DNA from: an uncultured SAR86 cluster bacterium
GTDB taxonomy: Bacteria; Pseudomonadota; Gammaproteobacteria; Magnimaribacterales; AG-339-G14
Direction of reading: 5' to 3'
Length of the DNA stretch: 64,000 nucleotides
Assembly (NCBI GenBank): GCA_902635045.1
Contig: CACPMT010000001.1
Location: 218,993-282,992 of the forward strand
Every line of letters begins with the position of its first letter. Position 1 is the first letter of the stretch. Positions 26,588 to 37,431 of the stretch are shown piece by piece. The translations under genes and the position numbers were made by a program. The notes below the pieces were generated by a model that saw only the letters and a program-made list of their open reading frames with translations, was not told the origin of the DNA and did not search any database.

Positions 26588-28567
26588 ATGGCCAATCAAC
26601 AAGATTTAGCAAACGCAATTAGAGCTCTTTCCATGGACGCTGTTCAAGCTGCTAAATGCGGACATCCCGGAATGCCCATGGGTATGGCTGACATAGCACA
26701 GGTTCTATGGAAAAAGCACTTAAAATATAACCCCAATAATCCAGAATGGTTTGATAGAGACCGATTTGTTCTATCGAATGGCCACGGCTCGATGTTGCTC
26801 TATTCTTTGTTGCATCTAACAGGGTTTGATTTACCAATGGCTGAATTGAAAGCTTTTCGACAATTGGGATCTAAAACCCCTGGACACCCTGAATGTGATG
26901 TAACGCCTGGCGTTGAAACAACAACTGGCCCTTTGGGGCAAGGCATCGCAAATGCTGTTGGTATGGCTATGGCAGAAAAGATTTTAGCTAAAAAATTTAA
27001 TAAAAAAGATATAGATTTAATTGATCATTACACATATGTTTTTTGTGGCGACGGTTGTTTAATGGAAGGCATTTCTCACGAGGTATGTTCTTTTGCAGGC
27101 ACTCAAAAACTCAACAAACTTATAATGCTTTATGACGATAATGAAATAAGCATTGATGGCAGAGTAGAAGGCTGGTTCACCGATGATACGCCTGGCAGAT
27201 TTGAAAGTTATGGATGGAAAGTAATCAGAGAAATTGACGGACATAATTTTGAAAGCATAGATCAAGCTTTAAAAGAAGCTAAAAGCTCCGACAAACCAAC
27301 TTTGATCTGTTGTAAGACCGAAATAGGCAAAGGCTCACCAAATATGGCTGGCTCAGCAGACACACATGGAGCTGCACTTGGTGATGATGAAATCGCGCTC
27401 ACAAGAGAAAACATAAATTGGCCTCATGAGCCTTTTTTTATTCCAGAAGATATTTACAACGAATGGGATCATAAAGGTATCGGTCAAAATATCGAAGATC
27501 AATGGCTAGAAAAATTAAAAGAGTATGCAAAAAATTATAAAAGTGAAGCTAAAGAATTTGAGAGACTTGTAACTGGTGATCTGCCGGTTAAATTTGAATC
27601 TACAATTTCCGATTTAATCAAAAAATTTGAAACGGACGAGACGGATTATGCCAGTAGAAAGTGCTCAGGAATTTGTTTAGATGGTTTAGGGCCAGTCATG
27701 CCTGAGTTGATAGGTGGCTCCGCTGATTTAACTCCATCCAACAATACTCAATGGAAAGGAGCTGAACAGCTAAGTTCAGATGGTACAGGAAATTATATTA
27801 ATTATGGAGTAAGAGAATTTGGCATGTCCGCGATAATGAATGGCTTAGTATTACATGGGGGTATCAGACCTTATGCTGGCACTTTTTTAACTTTTCTTGA
27901 TTACGCAAGAAATGCAGTAAGAATGTCTGCTTTAATGAAACTTCCGGTAGTATACGTCTACACACATGATTCAATAGGTGTTGGAGAAGACGGTCCAACT
28001 CATCAACCAATCGAACACATATCAATGTTAAGAGCCACGCCTGGAATAAATACTTGGAGACCTTGTGACGGGGTTGAAACTGCTTATGCTTGGAAGCATG
28101 CACTGGAATCAAAGGATTTGCCTACTGCTTTGATACTATCTAGGCAAAATTTACCGCCTCAAAGTAGAAATGATTCCGGATTGATTGACAAAGGTGGTTA
28201 CGTCTTACTAGAAGCAGAAGATGAAGATCTTGTCATTATTGCTACCGGCTCAGAAGTTGAATTGGCTATAAATTCTGCCGAACTTCTTCAAGCTGAAGGT
28301 ATCAAAGTAAAAGTAGTTTCTATTCCGTGTACAGAAATATTTGATTCACAATCTGAAGAATACAAACTGCAAGTTTTAGGAACTAAGCCAAAAGTAGCTA
28401 TTGAAGCTGGCACAAAAGATTTTTGGTACAAATATTTAAATGCAGGAGATGAAGTAATTGGGTTAGATTGTTTTGGCGAGTCTGCACCTTTGAAAGACTT
28501 GCTTGAACATTTTGGTTTTACCAATGAAAAGGTTGTAGAGACTTGTAAAAAAGTTCTAGAAAAATGA
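26588..28567 (+). CDS. tkt: Transketolase
   Basis: Thiamine-diphosphate enzyme of the pentose phosphate pathway. Motifs: [43 protein letters not shown], the TPP/Mg loop [14 protein letters not shown] (about 154-167), and the pyrimidine domain [20 protein letters not shown] with the catalytic His. At 659 residues it is full length. It begins tkt-pgk-fba; the pgk start overlaps its stop as ATGA. The gap/epd gene usually found between tkt and pgk is absent. Confidence 0.98.
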   Translation: MANQQDLANAIRALSMDAVQAAKCGHPGMPMGMADIAQVLWKKHLKYNPNNPEWFDRDRFVLSNGHGSMLLYSLLHLTGFDLPMAELKAFRQLGSKTPGHPECDVTPGVETTTGPLGQGIANAVGMAMAEKILAKKFNKKDIDLIDHYTYVFCGDGCLMEGISHEVCSFAGTQKLNKLIMLYDDNEISIDGRVEGWFTDDTPGRFESYGWKVIREIDGHNFESIDQALKEAKSSDKPTLICCKTEIGKGSPNMAGSADTHGAALGDDEIALTRENINWPHEPFFIPEDIYNEWDHKGIGQNIEDQWLEKLKEYAKNYKSEAKEFERLVTGDLPVKFESTISDLIKKFETDETDYASRKCSGICLDGLGPVMPELIGGSADLTPSNNTQWKGAEQLSSDGTGNYINYGVREFGMSAIMNGLVLHGGIRPYAGTFLTFLDYARNAVRMSALMKLPVVYVYTHDSIGVGEDGPTHQPIEHISMLRATPGINTWRPCDGVETAYAWKHALESKDLPTALILSRQNLPPQSRNDSGLIDKGGYVLLEAEDEDLVIIATGSEVELAINSAELLQAEGIKVKVVSIPCTEIFDSQSEEYKLQVLGTKPKVAIEAGTKDFWYKYLNAGDEVIGLDCFGESAPLKDLLEHFGFTNEKVVETCKKVLEK

Positions 28568-29727
28568 GCCAAATTGAAAACTCTGTCAGCTCTATAAACT
28601 TAAAAGATAAAAGAGTTTTATTAAGAGTTGATTTTAATGTTCCTTTAAAAGGAAATGAGCTCTTGGATGACGAAAGACTTGTAAGAGCATTACCTACCAT
28701 TGAATTCATTGTGGAAAATGCAAAATCTTTAAAAATAATTTCTCACCTTGGCAGACCAGAAGAAACCGGTCTTGTGCAAGATAAGTTTTCTCTTAAGCCT
28801 GTAGCAAAAAAACTTGGCGAGCTATTAAATAAGGAAGTAAAACTAGTGAATTCAATAAAAGAGTTAAAGTCTTTAAAAAATATATCTATGCTGGAAAATA
28901 TAAGGTTTTATAAAGGCGAGAAACAAAATGAAGAAAAACTCTCCAAGGCGCTGGCAGATTCAGCTGATGTGTTTGTTATGGATGCTTTTGGTACAGCACA
29001 TCGAAAACAAGCCTCAACTTATGGCGTAACAAGTTTTATAAAAGAAGCATGTGTAGGTTTTTTAGTAGAGGAAGAATTAAAAGCTTTAGAAAGGATAATT
29101 CATTCTCCTGAAAAGCCTCTTTTGGGAATAATCGGAGGATCTAAAATATCGACTAAAATGAAAGTGTTAGAGTCACTGACAAAACATGTTGATCATTTAA
29201 TCATTGGCGGAGCTTTAGCTAATACTTGCCTTAAGGCATTGGGAAAAAATATTGGCAAGTCCTTGTATGAAGAAGATTACGTCGAACTTGCAAAGACAAT
29301 TATAAAAAATAAAAAAATTATTTTGCCTTCATACGTTGTTGTTACAAAAGGTAGAGATTCAGCTTTAGAAGAAAAACACATTGATTTGGTTGACGACGAT
29401 GACATAATTTTTGATGTTGGCCAAACTTCAATTGAAGATTTTTCTCAACACATAAATTCCGCAAAGACGATAATTTGGAATGGACCTATGGGATATTTCG
29501 AAGAGGAGCGGTTTGCTCAGGGTACAGCAGGAATAGCTATTAAAATTTCTGAATCAAAAGGTTATAGCATCATTGGCGGTGGGGAGACTTTGGCTTCTTT
29601 CTCTAATTTGAATATGATGGATTGTGTCGATTACGCATCCACTGCTGGAGGTGCCTTTCTAGAATATATAGAATTAGGTACATTACCTTGTATAGAGGCA
29701 ATTAAAAATAAAAATAAGGGGATTTAG
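28564..29727 (+). CDS. pgk: Phosphoglycerate kinase
   Basis: Interconverts 1,3-bisphosphoglycerate and 3-phosphoglycerate with ATP formation. [12 protein letters not shown] at the N-terminus, [38 protein letters not shown] and the GGGETLAS nucleotide loop are all present in order. At 387 residues it is normal. A four-base overlap with tkt and two bases before fba indicate one transcript. Confidence 0.97.
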   Translation: MSQIENSVSSINLKDKRVLLRVDFNVPLKGNELLDDERLVRALPTIEFIVENAKSLKIISHLGRPEETGLVQDKFSLKPVAKKLGELLNKEVKLVNSIKELKSLKNISMLENIRFYKGEKQNEEKLSKALADSADVFVMDAFGTAHRKQASTYGVTSFIKEACVGFLVEEELKALERIIHSPEKPLLGIIGGSKISTKMKVLESLTKHVDHLIIGGALANTCLKALGKNIGKSLYEEDYVELAKTIIKNKKIILPSYVVVTKGRDSALEEKHIDLVDDDDIIFDVGQTSIEDFSQHINSAKTIIWNGPMGYFEEERFAQGTAGIAIKISESKGYSIIGGGETLASFSNLNMMDCVDYASTAGGAFLEYIELGTLPCIEAIKNKNKGI

Positions 29728-29729
29728 AT

Positions 29730-30740
29730 ATGTCATTGTCATCGTTAGAAGAAATAGCAGCTTATTTGGTATCAGACGGAAAAGGATTTTTAGCTGCAGA
29801 TGAGAGTACAGGCACAATTGGTAAAAGATTCGATGCGATAAATACGGAATCAACAGAAAACTCAAGAAGAGACTATCGTGAATTATTATTCAGGGCGGAA
29901 GGCATGCAGGATAATATTGGCGGCGTTATTTTATTTGATGAGACTCTTCGACAGAGTGCTGCAGATGGCACACCACTCAAAGATTTAATAAATTCAACCG
30001 GAGCTTTACCAGGCATTAAAGTAGACAAAGGCATCAGTCCCTTCAACGACTCTGATGAAGTTTTAACAGGAGGTCTTGAGGATCTTGATGAAAGATGCGC
30101 TGAATATTTCTTGTTAGGCGCGAAATTTACCAAATGGCGCGCAGTGATAAAAATTGGCGATGGTATACCTACTCAAGAATGTATCGATGCCAATATGAAG
30201 GTATTAGCAGATTATGCAAAAATTGTTCAAGACAATAAGATGGTTCCTATGGTTGAACCTGAAGTGCTAATGGATGGCGAACATTCAGTTCAAACTTGTT
30301 TCGATGTAACTGCTAACTGTTTAAAAACACTTTTTTCAATGTTGGAAGTAAATGGAGTAAATATTAAAGGAACGATTTTAAAACCCAATATGGTTGTCTC
30401 TGGAACCGAAGCTGCTGTGCAAGCGAATGTGCAAGAAGTTGCTGAACTAACTCTCAAGGTATTAAAAGAAAATGTTCCTTCTGATCTAGCAGGGATTGCT
30501 TTTCTATCCGGCGGGCAATCGGATCTTTTGGCTACTGAGCATTTAGATGCTATGAATAAAATTGGTGGACTGCCTTGGCCATTGAGTTTCTCTTACGGCA
30601 GAGCATTGCAACAACCTGCTTTAAAAGCTTGGATGGGACAAAGTATTAACAAAGAAGCAGCTCAAAAAGCTTTTAGTCACCGTGCATTAATGAATAGATT
30701 GGCTAGCAAAGGTGACTGGCAAAGGGAGTTGGAAAATTAA
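29730..30740 (+). CDS. Class I fructose-bisphosphate aldolase
   Basis: Schiff-base aldolase of the eukaryote-like class I family. GFLAADESTGTIGKRF, FTKWRAVIKIG (Lys in the active site), MVEPEVLMDG and the Schiff-base lysine in GTILKPNMVV (about 220-229) are visible, as is FLSGGQSDLLATEHL. No zinc ligands of class II enzymes are present. E. coli uses a class II enzyme after pgk at the equivalent locus, so this is a non-orthologous replacement in a conserved operon. Convergent with tatC. Confidence 0.95.
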   Translation: MSLSSLEEIAAYLVSDGKGFLAADESTGTIGKRFDAINTESTENSRRDYRELLFRAEGMQDNIGGVILFDETLRQSAADGTPLKDLINSTGALPGIKVDKGISPFNDSDEVLTGGLEDLDERCAEYFLLGAKFTKWRAVIKIGDGIPTQECIDANMKVLADYAKIVQDNKMVPMVEPEVLMDGEHSVQTCFDVTANCLKTLFSMLEVNGVNIKGTILKPNMVVSGTEAAVQANVQEVAELTLKVLKENVPSDLAGIAFLSGGQSDLLATEHLDAMNKIGGLPWPLSFSYGRALQQPALKAWMGQSINKEAAQKAFSHRALMNRLASKGDWQRELEN

Positions 30741-30742
30741 AT

Positions 30743-31453
30743 TTATCTTTTAATTAATTTCGCTCCTAATAAGCCTAGTTCAAACAAAATCCATGTTGGA
30801 ACAGCTAAAAGCGTTTGAGAAATTATATCTGGCGGAGTTAAAAGCATTCCAACTATAAAACAACCAATGACTACATACGGCCTTGCATTTGCAAGAGCCG
30901 TTACAGAAGTAATTTCGCTTTTGACCAAAGTAAATATTACGATTGGCATTTGAAAAGCTAGACCAAAAGCTACCAAAAGCTTGATCACAAAGCTAAGATA
31001 ACTGGAAATATCAGTCATAACTGCCACTCCCTCTGGAGCAGCGTTAATAAAAAAAGAAAAGATTAAGGGGAAGACCGCATAAAAAGCAAAAAAAGTCCCG
31101 AGGTAAAATAAGAGGGTACTTAAGCCCGTCAAACCAATAGTATAAATTTTTTCTGTCTTAAAGAGGCCAGGCGTAACAAATTTCCAAAGTTCAAACATTA
31201 GATATGGTATTGCAACAAAAATAGCCATATAAAAAGTTAATTTTAATGGTGTTAAAAAGGGCGAAGTAACTTCAGTTGCGATCATAGAAGAGTTATCAGG
31301 AAGAAAACGTACTAAAGGCTCAGAAACAGATAAATAAATTGAATCTTGAAAAAATGCTAAACAAATAAAGATAAAGATTGTGACACCTAGAACTCTAAGA
31401 AGTAAATTACGAAGCAATCCCAATTGTTCCAACATGGAGCTGTTTTCACTCAT
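30743..31453 (-). CDS. tatC: Sec-independent translocase TatC
   Basis: Core receptor of the twin-arginine export complex in the inner membrane. Six hydrophobic helices can be drawn; the family signature around PLxxFPY-like 'AVFPLIFSFFI' and 'GLAFQMPIVIFTLV' (with the conserved Glu/Gln region) is seen. At 236 residues it is short-normal. It overlaps tatB by eight bases and ends the ubiE-ubiB-hisE-tatA-tatB-tatC unit. Confidence 0.95.
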   Translation of the reverse strand: MSENSSMLEQLGLLRNLLLRVLGVTIFIFICLAFFQDSIYLSVSEPLVRFLPDNSSMIATEVTSPFLTPLKLTFYMAIFVAIPYLMFELWKFVTPGLFKTEKIYTIGLTGLSTLLFYLGTFFAFYAVFPLIFSFFINAAPEGVAVMTDISSYLSFVIKLLVAFGLAFQMPIVIFTLVKSEITSVTALANARPYVVIGCFIVGMLLTPPDIISQTLLAVPTWILFELGLLGAKLIKR

Positions 31454-31640
31454 CTTTTTCTTTTTCCCGCTTCTCGAAACCCTCGGAGTAAAATTCTTGC
31501 TTGAGACGATTTATCCCATTGCGACTTTTTATAAAAAGCTCTTCAACAGTCGTGATGAATTGAGGCAATCTGGTTGGCCCTAAAATTAATAAAGAAATTA
31601 CACAAATTAGTAGAAGTTCGAAAAACCCAATACCAAACAT
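31446..31640 (-). CDS. tatB: Sec-independent translocase TatB
   Basis: Small membrane protein with one N-terminal helix (FGIGFFELLLICVISLLILG), the hinge GPTRLP and an amphipathic charged tail. The Glu in the membrane helix (FFELL) and length of 64 residues fit a TatB, though the tail is shorter than in E. coli. It sits between tatA and tatC with an eight-base overlap on tatC. Confidence 0.92.
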   Translation of the reverse strand: MFGIGFFELLLICVISLLILGPTRLPQFITTVEELFIKSRNGINRLKQEFYSEGFEKREKEKDE

Positions 31641-31652
31641 TGAAACTTTAAG

Positions 31653-31883
31653 TTAAGAGTTTTCCTCTTCTTTTTTGGCCGTTTCTGACATCACTTCAGC
31701 TGCATCATCAACCGCAGATGGTGGAGACGATTTTTCGGAATCATCATTGACTGCTTTTTTAAAGCCTTTGAAGGCTGAACCTAAATCACCACCCATATTT
31801 CTGAGCCTTTTGGTACCGAAAATTAAAATGATAATTGCTAGAATTATCAATAATTGCCATACACTAATTCCGCCAAATCCCAT
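31653..31883 (-). CDS. tatA: Sec-independent translocase TatA
   Basis: Pore-forming subunit of the Tat system. One N-terminal membrane helix ([15 protein letters not shown]), the hinge [21 protein letters not shown] typical of TatA, and an acidic disordered tail; 76 residues. The start overlaps the hisE stop by one base (TAATG), indicating coupled translation. Confidence 0.95.
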   Translation of the reverse strand: MGFGGISVWQLLIILAIIILIFGTKRLRNMGGDLGSAFKGFKKAVNDDSEKSSPPSAVDDAAEVMSETAKKEEENS

Positions 31884-32212
31884 TACGACCTCCTAGACTT
31901 TTCCTCTATGCCTGAAACTCCTTCTCTGCGCTCCAATTCGTTTAATATTTCTAACGGATTAATTTCATTAAAAGCTAATAATACCATGGTGTGAAACCAG
32001 AGATCGGCCGCTTCGTGAACAATTTCTTTCTTTATTACCTTTTCTATAGAACCTGCCTCTATTAACTCAGACGCTTCTTCTTTGATCTTTTCAAGAATTT
32101 TGACATTTCCTGCATTGTACAACTGATTTGTGTAGGAGTTGTCTTCAGCATAATTTTTTCTTTCAATCAGAAGGGCGCTGAGTCTTTCGAGAATGTCTGT
32201 TTTTTTGTTCAT
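31883..32212 (-). CDS. hisE: Phosphoribosyl-ATP pyrophosphohydrolase HisE
   Basis: Second step of histidine synthesis, hydrolysing phosphoribosyl-ATP to phosphoribosyl-AMP. The all-alpha NTP-PPase motifs EEASELIEA and [14 protein letters not shown] supply the metal-binding acids. At 109 residues it is a stand-alone HisE; no hisI lies beside it here. Location directly before tatABC is common in gammaproteobacteria. Overlaps ubiB by four bases and tatA by one. Confidence 0.93.
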   Translation of the reverse strand: MNKKTDILERLSALLIERKNYAEDNSYTNQLYNAGNVKILEKIKEEASELIEAGSIEKVIKKEIVHEAADLWFHTMVLLAFNEINPLEILNELERREGVSGIEEKSRRS

Positions 32213-33753
32213 AAAAAAATTATTGAAGAAATTATAACGATAATTGCCGCAGTTGATGAAATAAACAAAAATCTTGAGTTTAGTTTTTGTTTTGATAGAT
32301 CCTTTCTCAGGCTTTTAATTTCATCATTAAACTCATCCAAATTAGCAAGATTGTTGAAGATTGATTCAAGTTTTTCTGGCAATTCGTATGCTTTCTCTGC
32401 AAAATCGCCTGTATTATTTTTTAGTTGTTCAATTATATTTTTAGGGTTATATCTTTGTGATATCCAATTTTGGATAAATGGTTTTGCTGTGGTCCATAAA
32501 TCTAAGTCTGGATAGATTTGACGTCCTAAACCTTCAATATTAATTAGTGTTTTATGTAGCAATAAGAGTGAGGCAGGCAAAGAAAGTTCATAAGTTCTAG
32601 TTTCCTCAAATAAGAAAAGAAGCATCTCACCGAAATTTATTTCACTAAATGGTTTTTCAAAAATTGGATCAATAGCTGTACGAATTGTTACTTCCAATTC
32701 TATGGGTTTAGTCAAGCTTGATACCCAGCCAGCATTAATCATTGTTTTAGCGACGCCCGAATAATTTCGACTGAACATGTCAGCTAACATTTTTCCAATT
32801 AGCAGTTGTTCCTTTTCTGACAAACTACCACAGATGGCATAATCGACAGCTACATATGTTGGCTCATCCGGATTTTCAGCACTAACGAAAATATTACCTG
32901 GGTGCATATCGGCGTGAAAAAAATTATCATCAAAGAGTTGTTTAAAAAATATGCTTACTCCTCTTTCTGATAATTTTTTTAGATCCACTTTTTTTTCTTC
33001 CAAAATCTTAAGGTCAGTTACAGGAATTCCTTCAATTTTTTCCAGAGTTAAAGTTCTGCTACCTGAATAGTCAAGATAGACTTTAGGAACATAAAGCAAG
33101 TTAGAATCTTCGAAAAATTTTGCAGTTTGAATGGTATTTCCCGCTTCTTTTTTTAAATCAACTTCTGAGGTAATTACATATTCGTATTCTCGAATCATTT
33201 CCAAAAGCTGAAGTCTTCTAGCGTCGGCATCAAAGGTGTTAGCTATTTTTCCTATCATTTTTAAGATAGACACATCGTCCTTTATTTTTTTTTCTAAATT
33301 TGGTCTCACAACTTTTACAACAACATCTTCTCCACTTTTTAAGGTTGCCTCATGAACTTGAGCTATCGAAGCAGCTGCTAAAGGAGATTCATTAAACTCT
33401 GCAAATAATTCATCAACTGGGAGACCTAAGTCTTTTTCTATGATTTCAATAGCTTCTTCGGAGGGAAATGGTTTTAGGTTATTTTGAAATTTTTGCAATT
33501 CTTTTATGATATCTCCATCAAGAAAATCAGGCCTGGTTGAGAGAAGTTGTCCAAATTTTACAAAAATTGGACCTGCCGTCTCTAAAGCTTCTGCTAATCT
33601 GATTCCTATTTTTTTATTGGTGGGAATCAAGTTGAAGGGCGATAGGAAAAAAACTATTTTTAACCAGAGTGGAAGAACCTCTCTAGGAAATATTTCATTC
33701 AAACGAAATTTTAAAAAAATAAAGATTATTCTGATAAGTTTGAGGAAAGGCAT
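32209..33753 (-). CDS. ubiB: Ubiquinone biosynthesis protein UbiB (ABC1/ADCK family)
   Basis: Atypical kinase-like protein needed for ubiquinone synthesis. The family KxGQ motif is FVKFGQLLSTRPD (about 45-57), followed by AAASIAQVHEA, the VVKVVRP lysine, DDNFFHADMHPGNIF (catalytic loop) and AVDYAICG in the metal site. The C-terminus ends in a membrane helix ([17 protein letters not shown]). At 514 residues it is normal. It abuts ubiE directly; ubiJ, which sits between ubiE and ubiB in E. coli, is missing from this locus. Confidence 0.96.
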   Translation of the reverse strand: MPFLKLIRIIFIFLKFRLNEIFPREVLPLWLKIVFFLSPFNLIPTNKKIGIRLAEALETAGPIFVKFGQLLSTRPDFLDGDIIKELQKFQNNLKPFPSEEAIEIIEKDLGLPVDELFAEFNESPLAAASIAQVHEATLKSGEDVVVKVVRPNLEKKIKDDVSILKMIGKIANTFDADARRLQLLEMIREYEYVITSEVDLKKEAGNTIQTAKFFEDSNLLYVPKVYLDYSGSRTLTLEKIEGIPVTDLKILEEKKVDLKKLSERGVSIFFKQLFDDNFFHADMHPGNIFVSAENPDEPTYVAVDYAICGSLSEKEQLLIGKMLADMFSRNYSGVAKTMINAGWVSSLTKPIELEVTIRTAIDPIFEKPFSEINFGEMLLFLFEETRTYELSLPASLLLLHKTLINIEGLGRQIYPDLDLWTTAKPFIQNWISQRYNPKNIIEQLKNNTGDFAEKAYELPEKLESIFNNLANLDEFNDEIKSLRKDLSKQKLNSRFLFISSTAAIIVIISSIIFL

Positions 33754-34506
33754 CTAAGATTTGTCTCCGTAATGAAGAGCTACAATACCACCAGTCATAT
33801 TTTGGTATTCAGTACTTTTAAAACCAGCGTCATTCATAAGCTTTAAAAATTCTTCTTGGTTTGGATGCATGCGAATTGATTCGGCCAAATATTCATAACT
33901 ATCAGAATCTCCTGCAATCCATTGGCCTAAATGGGGCAAGACATTAAAAGAATATAGATCGTATAAATCAGATAATAAATTTGATTCGGGTTTGGAAAAC
34001 TCCAAGACTAACAATCTCCCTTTTGGCTTTAAGCATCTATAAAACTCTTCAAGAGCTTTGTCTTTGTTAGTCACATTTCTGATTCCAAAAGCAATTGATA
34101 TGCAATCAAAAGAATTATCTGGAAAAGGTAAATCTTCGGCGTCAGCAACTAGACTTTTGACATTTAAAAGACCCGAATCTAAAACTCGATCTCGACCTAT
34201 CTCTAACATTTTTTCATTTATGTCAGTGAGAAAAACTTTTCCTTGGTCTCCAACAATTTCTGAAAATAAAATGGCCATATCACCTGTGCCACCGGCAACG
34301 TCTAATACAGAGTCGTACGCTTTGAGATTACTCATTTGAACAGTGGCCTTCTTCCAGAGTCTATGGATTCCGACAGACATTACGTCATTCATCAAGTCAT
34401 ATTTACTTGCGACAGAATCAAAAACTCCTTTCACCAAGTCAGGTTTTTCATTAGGATTAACCTTTTTATAACCAAAATCGGCTTCTTTTTTACTTTTGTC
34501 GTTCAT
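33754..34506 (-). CDS. ubiE: Ubiquinone/menaquinone C-methyltransferase UbiE
   Basis: SAM-dependent methylation of the quinone ring. Motif I VLDVAGGTGDMAIL, DITNEKML-type DINEKMLEIGRDR, DAEDLPFPDNSFDCISIAFGIRNV and the C-terminal MTGGIVALHYGDK are hallmarks of UbiE. At 250 residues it is typical. First gene of the minus-strand unit and divergent from orn over 37 bases. SAM comes from metK in this window. Confidence 0.96.
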   Translation of the reverse strand: MNDKSKKEADFGYKKVNPNEKPDLVKGVFDSVASKYDLMNDVMSVGIHRLWKKATVQMSNLKAYDSVLDVAGGTGDMAILFSEIVGDQGKVFLTDINEKMLEIGRDRVLDSGLLNVKSLVADAEDLPFPDNSFDCISIAFGIRNVTNKDKALEEFYRCLKPKGRLLVLEFSKPESNLLSDLYDLYSFNVLPHLGQWIAGDSDSYEYLAESIRMHPNQEEFLKLMNDAGFKSTEYQNMTGGIVALHYGDKS

Positions 34507-34543
34507 AATATTTTTTTAGATAGTAGTATTGTAAAGTAAACAC

Positions 34544-35089
34544 ATGGAAAAAAAATTAATCTGGCTAGATTTAGAAATGACGGGCTTAGACCCAAATGCT
34601 GAAAGAATTATTGAGATTTATACTTGCATAACTAACGAAGATCTCACGGAAATAATTGAAGGCCCTGGAATGGTTATTTCTCAATCAAAAGAATTAATAG
34701 ATGGAATGGATGAGTGGAATCAAGAACATCACTCAGCTTCAGGATTAATTGATGAAGTTTTGGCGAGTAAGATCTCTGAACAAGAAGCCGAACAAAGAAC
34801 TTTAGAGTTTATAAAGCAACACGTCGGTAAAAACGAATCGCCTCTATGTGGAAATACCGTTTGGCATGATAGAAAATTTCTAAGTCTTTATATGCCAGAG
34901 CTTGAAGATTACTTTCATTATCGCTGTATAGATGTAAGCTCGGTTAAAGAGCTTACGAAAAGATGGAGACCAGACATAAATATTCAACATGCAAAAAAAA
35001 CTGCTGCTCACAGAGCTGAAGCTGATGTTTATGAATCTATCAACGAATTGAGATTTTATAGGGATACAATCTTTGCTCAATCTAGCTAA
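34544..35089 (+). CDS. orn: Oligoribonuclease
   Basis: DEDDh exonuclease that degrades 2-5 nt RNAs and pGpG. Exo motifs: LIWLDLEMTGLDP (Exo I), GNTVWHDRKFL (Exo II) and HRAEADVYESI (Exo III with the catalytic His). At 181 residues it is full length. Monocistronic, upstream of miaB. Confidence 0.97.
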   Translation: MEKKLIWLDLEMTGLDPNAERIIEIYTCITNEDLTEIIEGPGMVISQSKELIDGMDEWNQEHHSASGLIDEVLASKISEQEAEQRTLEFIKQHVGKNESPLCGNTVWHDRKFLSLYMPELEDYFHYRCIDVSSVKELTKRWRPDINIQHAKKTAAHRAEADVYESINELRFYRDTIFAQSS

Positions 35090-35131
35090 TATTTGGATAT
35101 TCTTTATAATTCCGCTCTCGAAATTTAGAAA

Positions 35132-36472
35132 ATGAAAAAAGTTTTTATAAAGACACACGGCTGTCAAATGAATGAATACGATTCGGAAAAAATGCTGGAT
35201 ATGTTGTCCCTAGAAGAAAAATTTATCCAAACTACAAACCAAGATGAAGCCGATCTTTTAGTATTAAACACTTGTTCGATAAGAGAAAAAGCTCAAGAAA
35301 GGGTTTTTCATCAAGTTGGCAGGTGGAAAAAATTAAAAGATAAGAATCCCAATTTGAAAATTGCCATTGGGGGTTGTGTGGCTAGTCAAGAAGGCCAACA
35401 AATTACTAAGAGAGCGCCTGCAGTGGACATAGTATTTGGGCCGCAAACTTTGCATCGACTTCCTAAGATGTATAGAAGCGCAGTGCAGGAAGAAAAAAAT
35501 CAAATAGATATATCATTTCCGAAAATAGAAAAATTTGACCATATTCCCGATACAAAAACAGACGAACCAACTGCTTTTGTTTCTATAGCGGAAGGCTGCA
35601 ATAAATACTGTTCTTTTTGTGTAGTCCCTCATACAAGGGGTCATGAAGTAAGTAGGCCAGTTCAAGATATTATCGAAGAAATAAAAAAACTTGCAGATCA
35701 AGGCGTGAGAGAGATCAATCTGTTAGGTCAAAATGTAAACAATTACAAAGGAATAGATGGGGGAGAAAAAAAATCCTTAGCTTTTTTGATAGAAAGAACA
35801 GCAAAAATTGATGGCATCGACCGAATAAGATATACCACAAGTCATCCGTTTGAGTTTCGTGATGATTTGGTGGAACTTTATGCACATTTGCCAGAATTAG
35901 TAAGTCACGTGCATTTGCCAATTCAAAGTGGCTCGGATCGAATCTTGAAGTTAATGAGACGGAGGTATACTGTTGAAAAGTATCTTGATTTAGTTTCTAG
36001 ATTGAAAAAAAACAGACCTAACATAAGTCTATCTTCTGATTTTATTGTAGGCTTTCCTAACGAGTCTCAGCAGGATTTCGAAGATACTTTGTCTGTTATA
36101 GACGAAGTTAGATACGATGAATCATTCAGTTTTATTTATAGCCCAAGGCCAAACACACCTGCAGCAGAAATGGAGGACAACGTTTCTTTAGAAGAGAAAA
36201 AAGATAGGTTAGCTATCTTACAAAACCGACTTAATCATCATGCATTTAATATCGGCAGAAAAATGGTTGGCACAATAGAAAGGTGTCTAGTGACTGGCAT
36301 CTCTAAAAAAAATCCTGGCGAACTGCAAGCAAGAACCGAAAATAATAGAGTTGTAAACTTCCCTTCTAGTGCTAAATTGATAGGAGAATTTGTAGATATT
36401 GAAATAGTTGATCAATTAACCAATTGTTTAAGAGGTAAGATAAAAACTGAAACTGATTTATGCCAAAACTAA
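35132..36472 (+). CDS. miaB: tRNA-2-methylthio-N6-isopentenyladenosine methylthiotransferase
   Basis: Radical-SAM enzyme that methylthiolates A37 of tRNA. The N-terminal UPF0004 domain carries three Fe-S cysteines ([30 protein letters not shown]); the radical-SAM motif is [16 protein letters not shown]; a C-terminal TRAM domain follows. At 446 residues it is complete. It overlaps phoH by 13 bases. Confidence 0.96.
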   Translation: MKKVFIKTHGCQMNEYDSEKMLDMLSLEEKFIQTTNQDEADLLVLNTCSIREKAQERVFHQVGRWKKLKDKNPNLKIAIGGCVASQEGQQITKRAPAVDIVFGPQTLHRLPKMYRSAVQEEKNQIDISFPKIEKFDHIPDTKTDEPTAFVSIAEGCNKYCSFCVVPHTRGHEVSRPVQDIIEEIKKLADQGVREINLLGQNVNNYKGIDGGEKKSLAFLIERTAKIDGIDRIRYTTSHPFEFRDDLVELYAHLPELVSHVHLPIQSGSDRILKLMRRRYTVEKYLDLVSRLKKNRPNISLSSDFIVGFPNESQQDFEDTLSVIDEVRYDESFSFIYSPRPNTPAAEMEDNVSLEEKKDRLAILQNRLNHHAFNIGRKMVGTIERCLVTGISKKNPGELQARTENNRVVNFPSSAKLIGEFVDIEIVDQLTNCLRGKIKTETDLCQN

Positions 36473-37431
36473 AATTTAAACTACCCGCCATAGAGTCTGA
36501 AAACCTATCCTTGCTCTGCGGACCAGTAAACACAAATTTAAATCAAATTGAACAATCTCTTGAAGTAAAAATTAAAAGTAGGGGAAATAGTTTTTCTATT
36601 TCAGGAGAAAAAAATAACGTCATAAAAAGTAAATTAATAATTGAAGATTTAGCTTCGTTAGCTAAATCCAGAGATTCGGTGAGCGCTGACGAAGTTCACT
36701 TTTCTATTAGACGGGCACTAAATGGAGCTACTAAAGATAACAATGGACAAATTTTTGAATTAAAAAAAGAAAAAGATTTAACTATTCAGACTCCCAAACT
36801 TTATGTTTCTCCTAGAAATAAGTCACAAGTAGAATTTCTTTCTTCCATTTACGAAAAAGACATCGCATTTGGAATTGGCCCCGCAGGTACTGGAAAGACT
36901 TATTTAGCTGTTGCAGCAGCGGTAAATCAATTTATGGAAGATAAAGTAAACAAAATAATTTTAACTAGACCAGCAGTTGAAGCCGGAGAACACTTAGGTT
37001 TTTTGCCTGGGGATCTTTCTGAAAAAATTGATCCTTATTTGCGACCTTTATACGATGCTCTTTATGAGATGATGGGTATGGAAAAAGTGAACCGATTAGT
37101 AGAAAACGGTAAAATTGAAGTAGCACCGCTAGCATACATGAGAGGCCGAACCCTGAATGATGCTTTCTTAATCCTCGACGAAGCACAAAACTGTACACCT
37201 GCTCAAATGAAAATGTTTCTTACCAGAATTGGATTTGGTTCGACAGCAGTAGTAACAGGAGATATTACACAAACTGATTTACCAAAAGGGTCTACATCAG
37301 GTTTATCTGACGCAATTAAAGTCTTGGAAAAGGAAAAAGGAATTTCATTCTTTTATTTTCATCCAGAAGACGTTGTAAGACATGGCTTAGTACAAAAGAT
37401 TATCGAAGCTTATGAAAAAAATACTTGGTGA
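36460..37431 (+). CDS. ybeZ: PhoH-family ATPase YbeZ
   Basis: Predicted RNA-binding ATPase linked to YbeY in rRNA processing. A short N-terminal KH-like region (about 1-90) is followed by the PhoH domain with Walker [12 protein letters not shown] (about 148), DEAQNCTP (Walker B) and [10 protein letters not shown]. At 323 residues it is typical. It overlaps miaB at its start and ybeY by one base at its stop (TGATG), in the standard miaB-ybeZ-ybeY-ybeX order. Confidence 0.95.
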   Translation: MPKLKFKLPAIESENLSLLCGPVNTNLNQIEQSLEVKIKSRGNSFSISGEKNNVIKSKLIIEDLASLAKSRDSVSADEVHFSIRRALNGATKDNNGQIFELKKEKDLTIQTPKLYVSPRNKSQVEFLSSIYEKDIAFGIGPAGTGKTYLAVAAAVNQFMEDKVNKIILTRPAVEAGEHLGFLPGDLSEKIDPYLRPLYDALYEMMGMEKVNRLVENGKIEVAPLAYMRGRTLNDAFLILDEAQNCTPAQMKMFLTRIGFGSTAVVTGDITQTDLPKGSTSGLSDAIKVLEKEKGISFFYFHPEDVVRHGLVQKIIEAYEKNTW

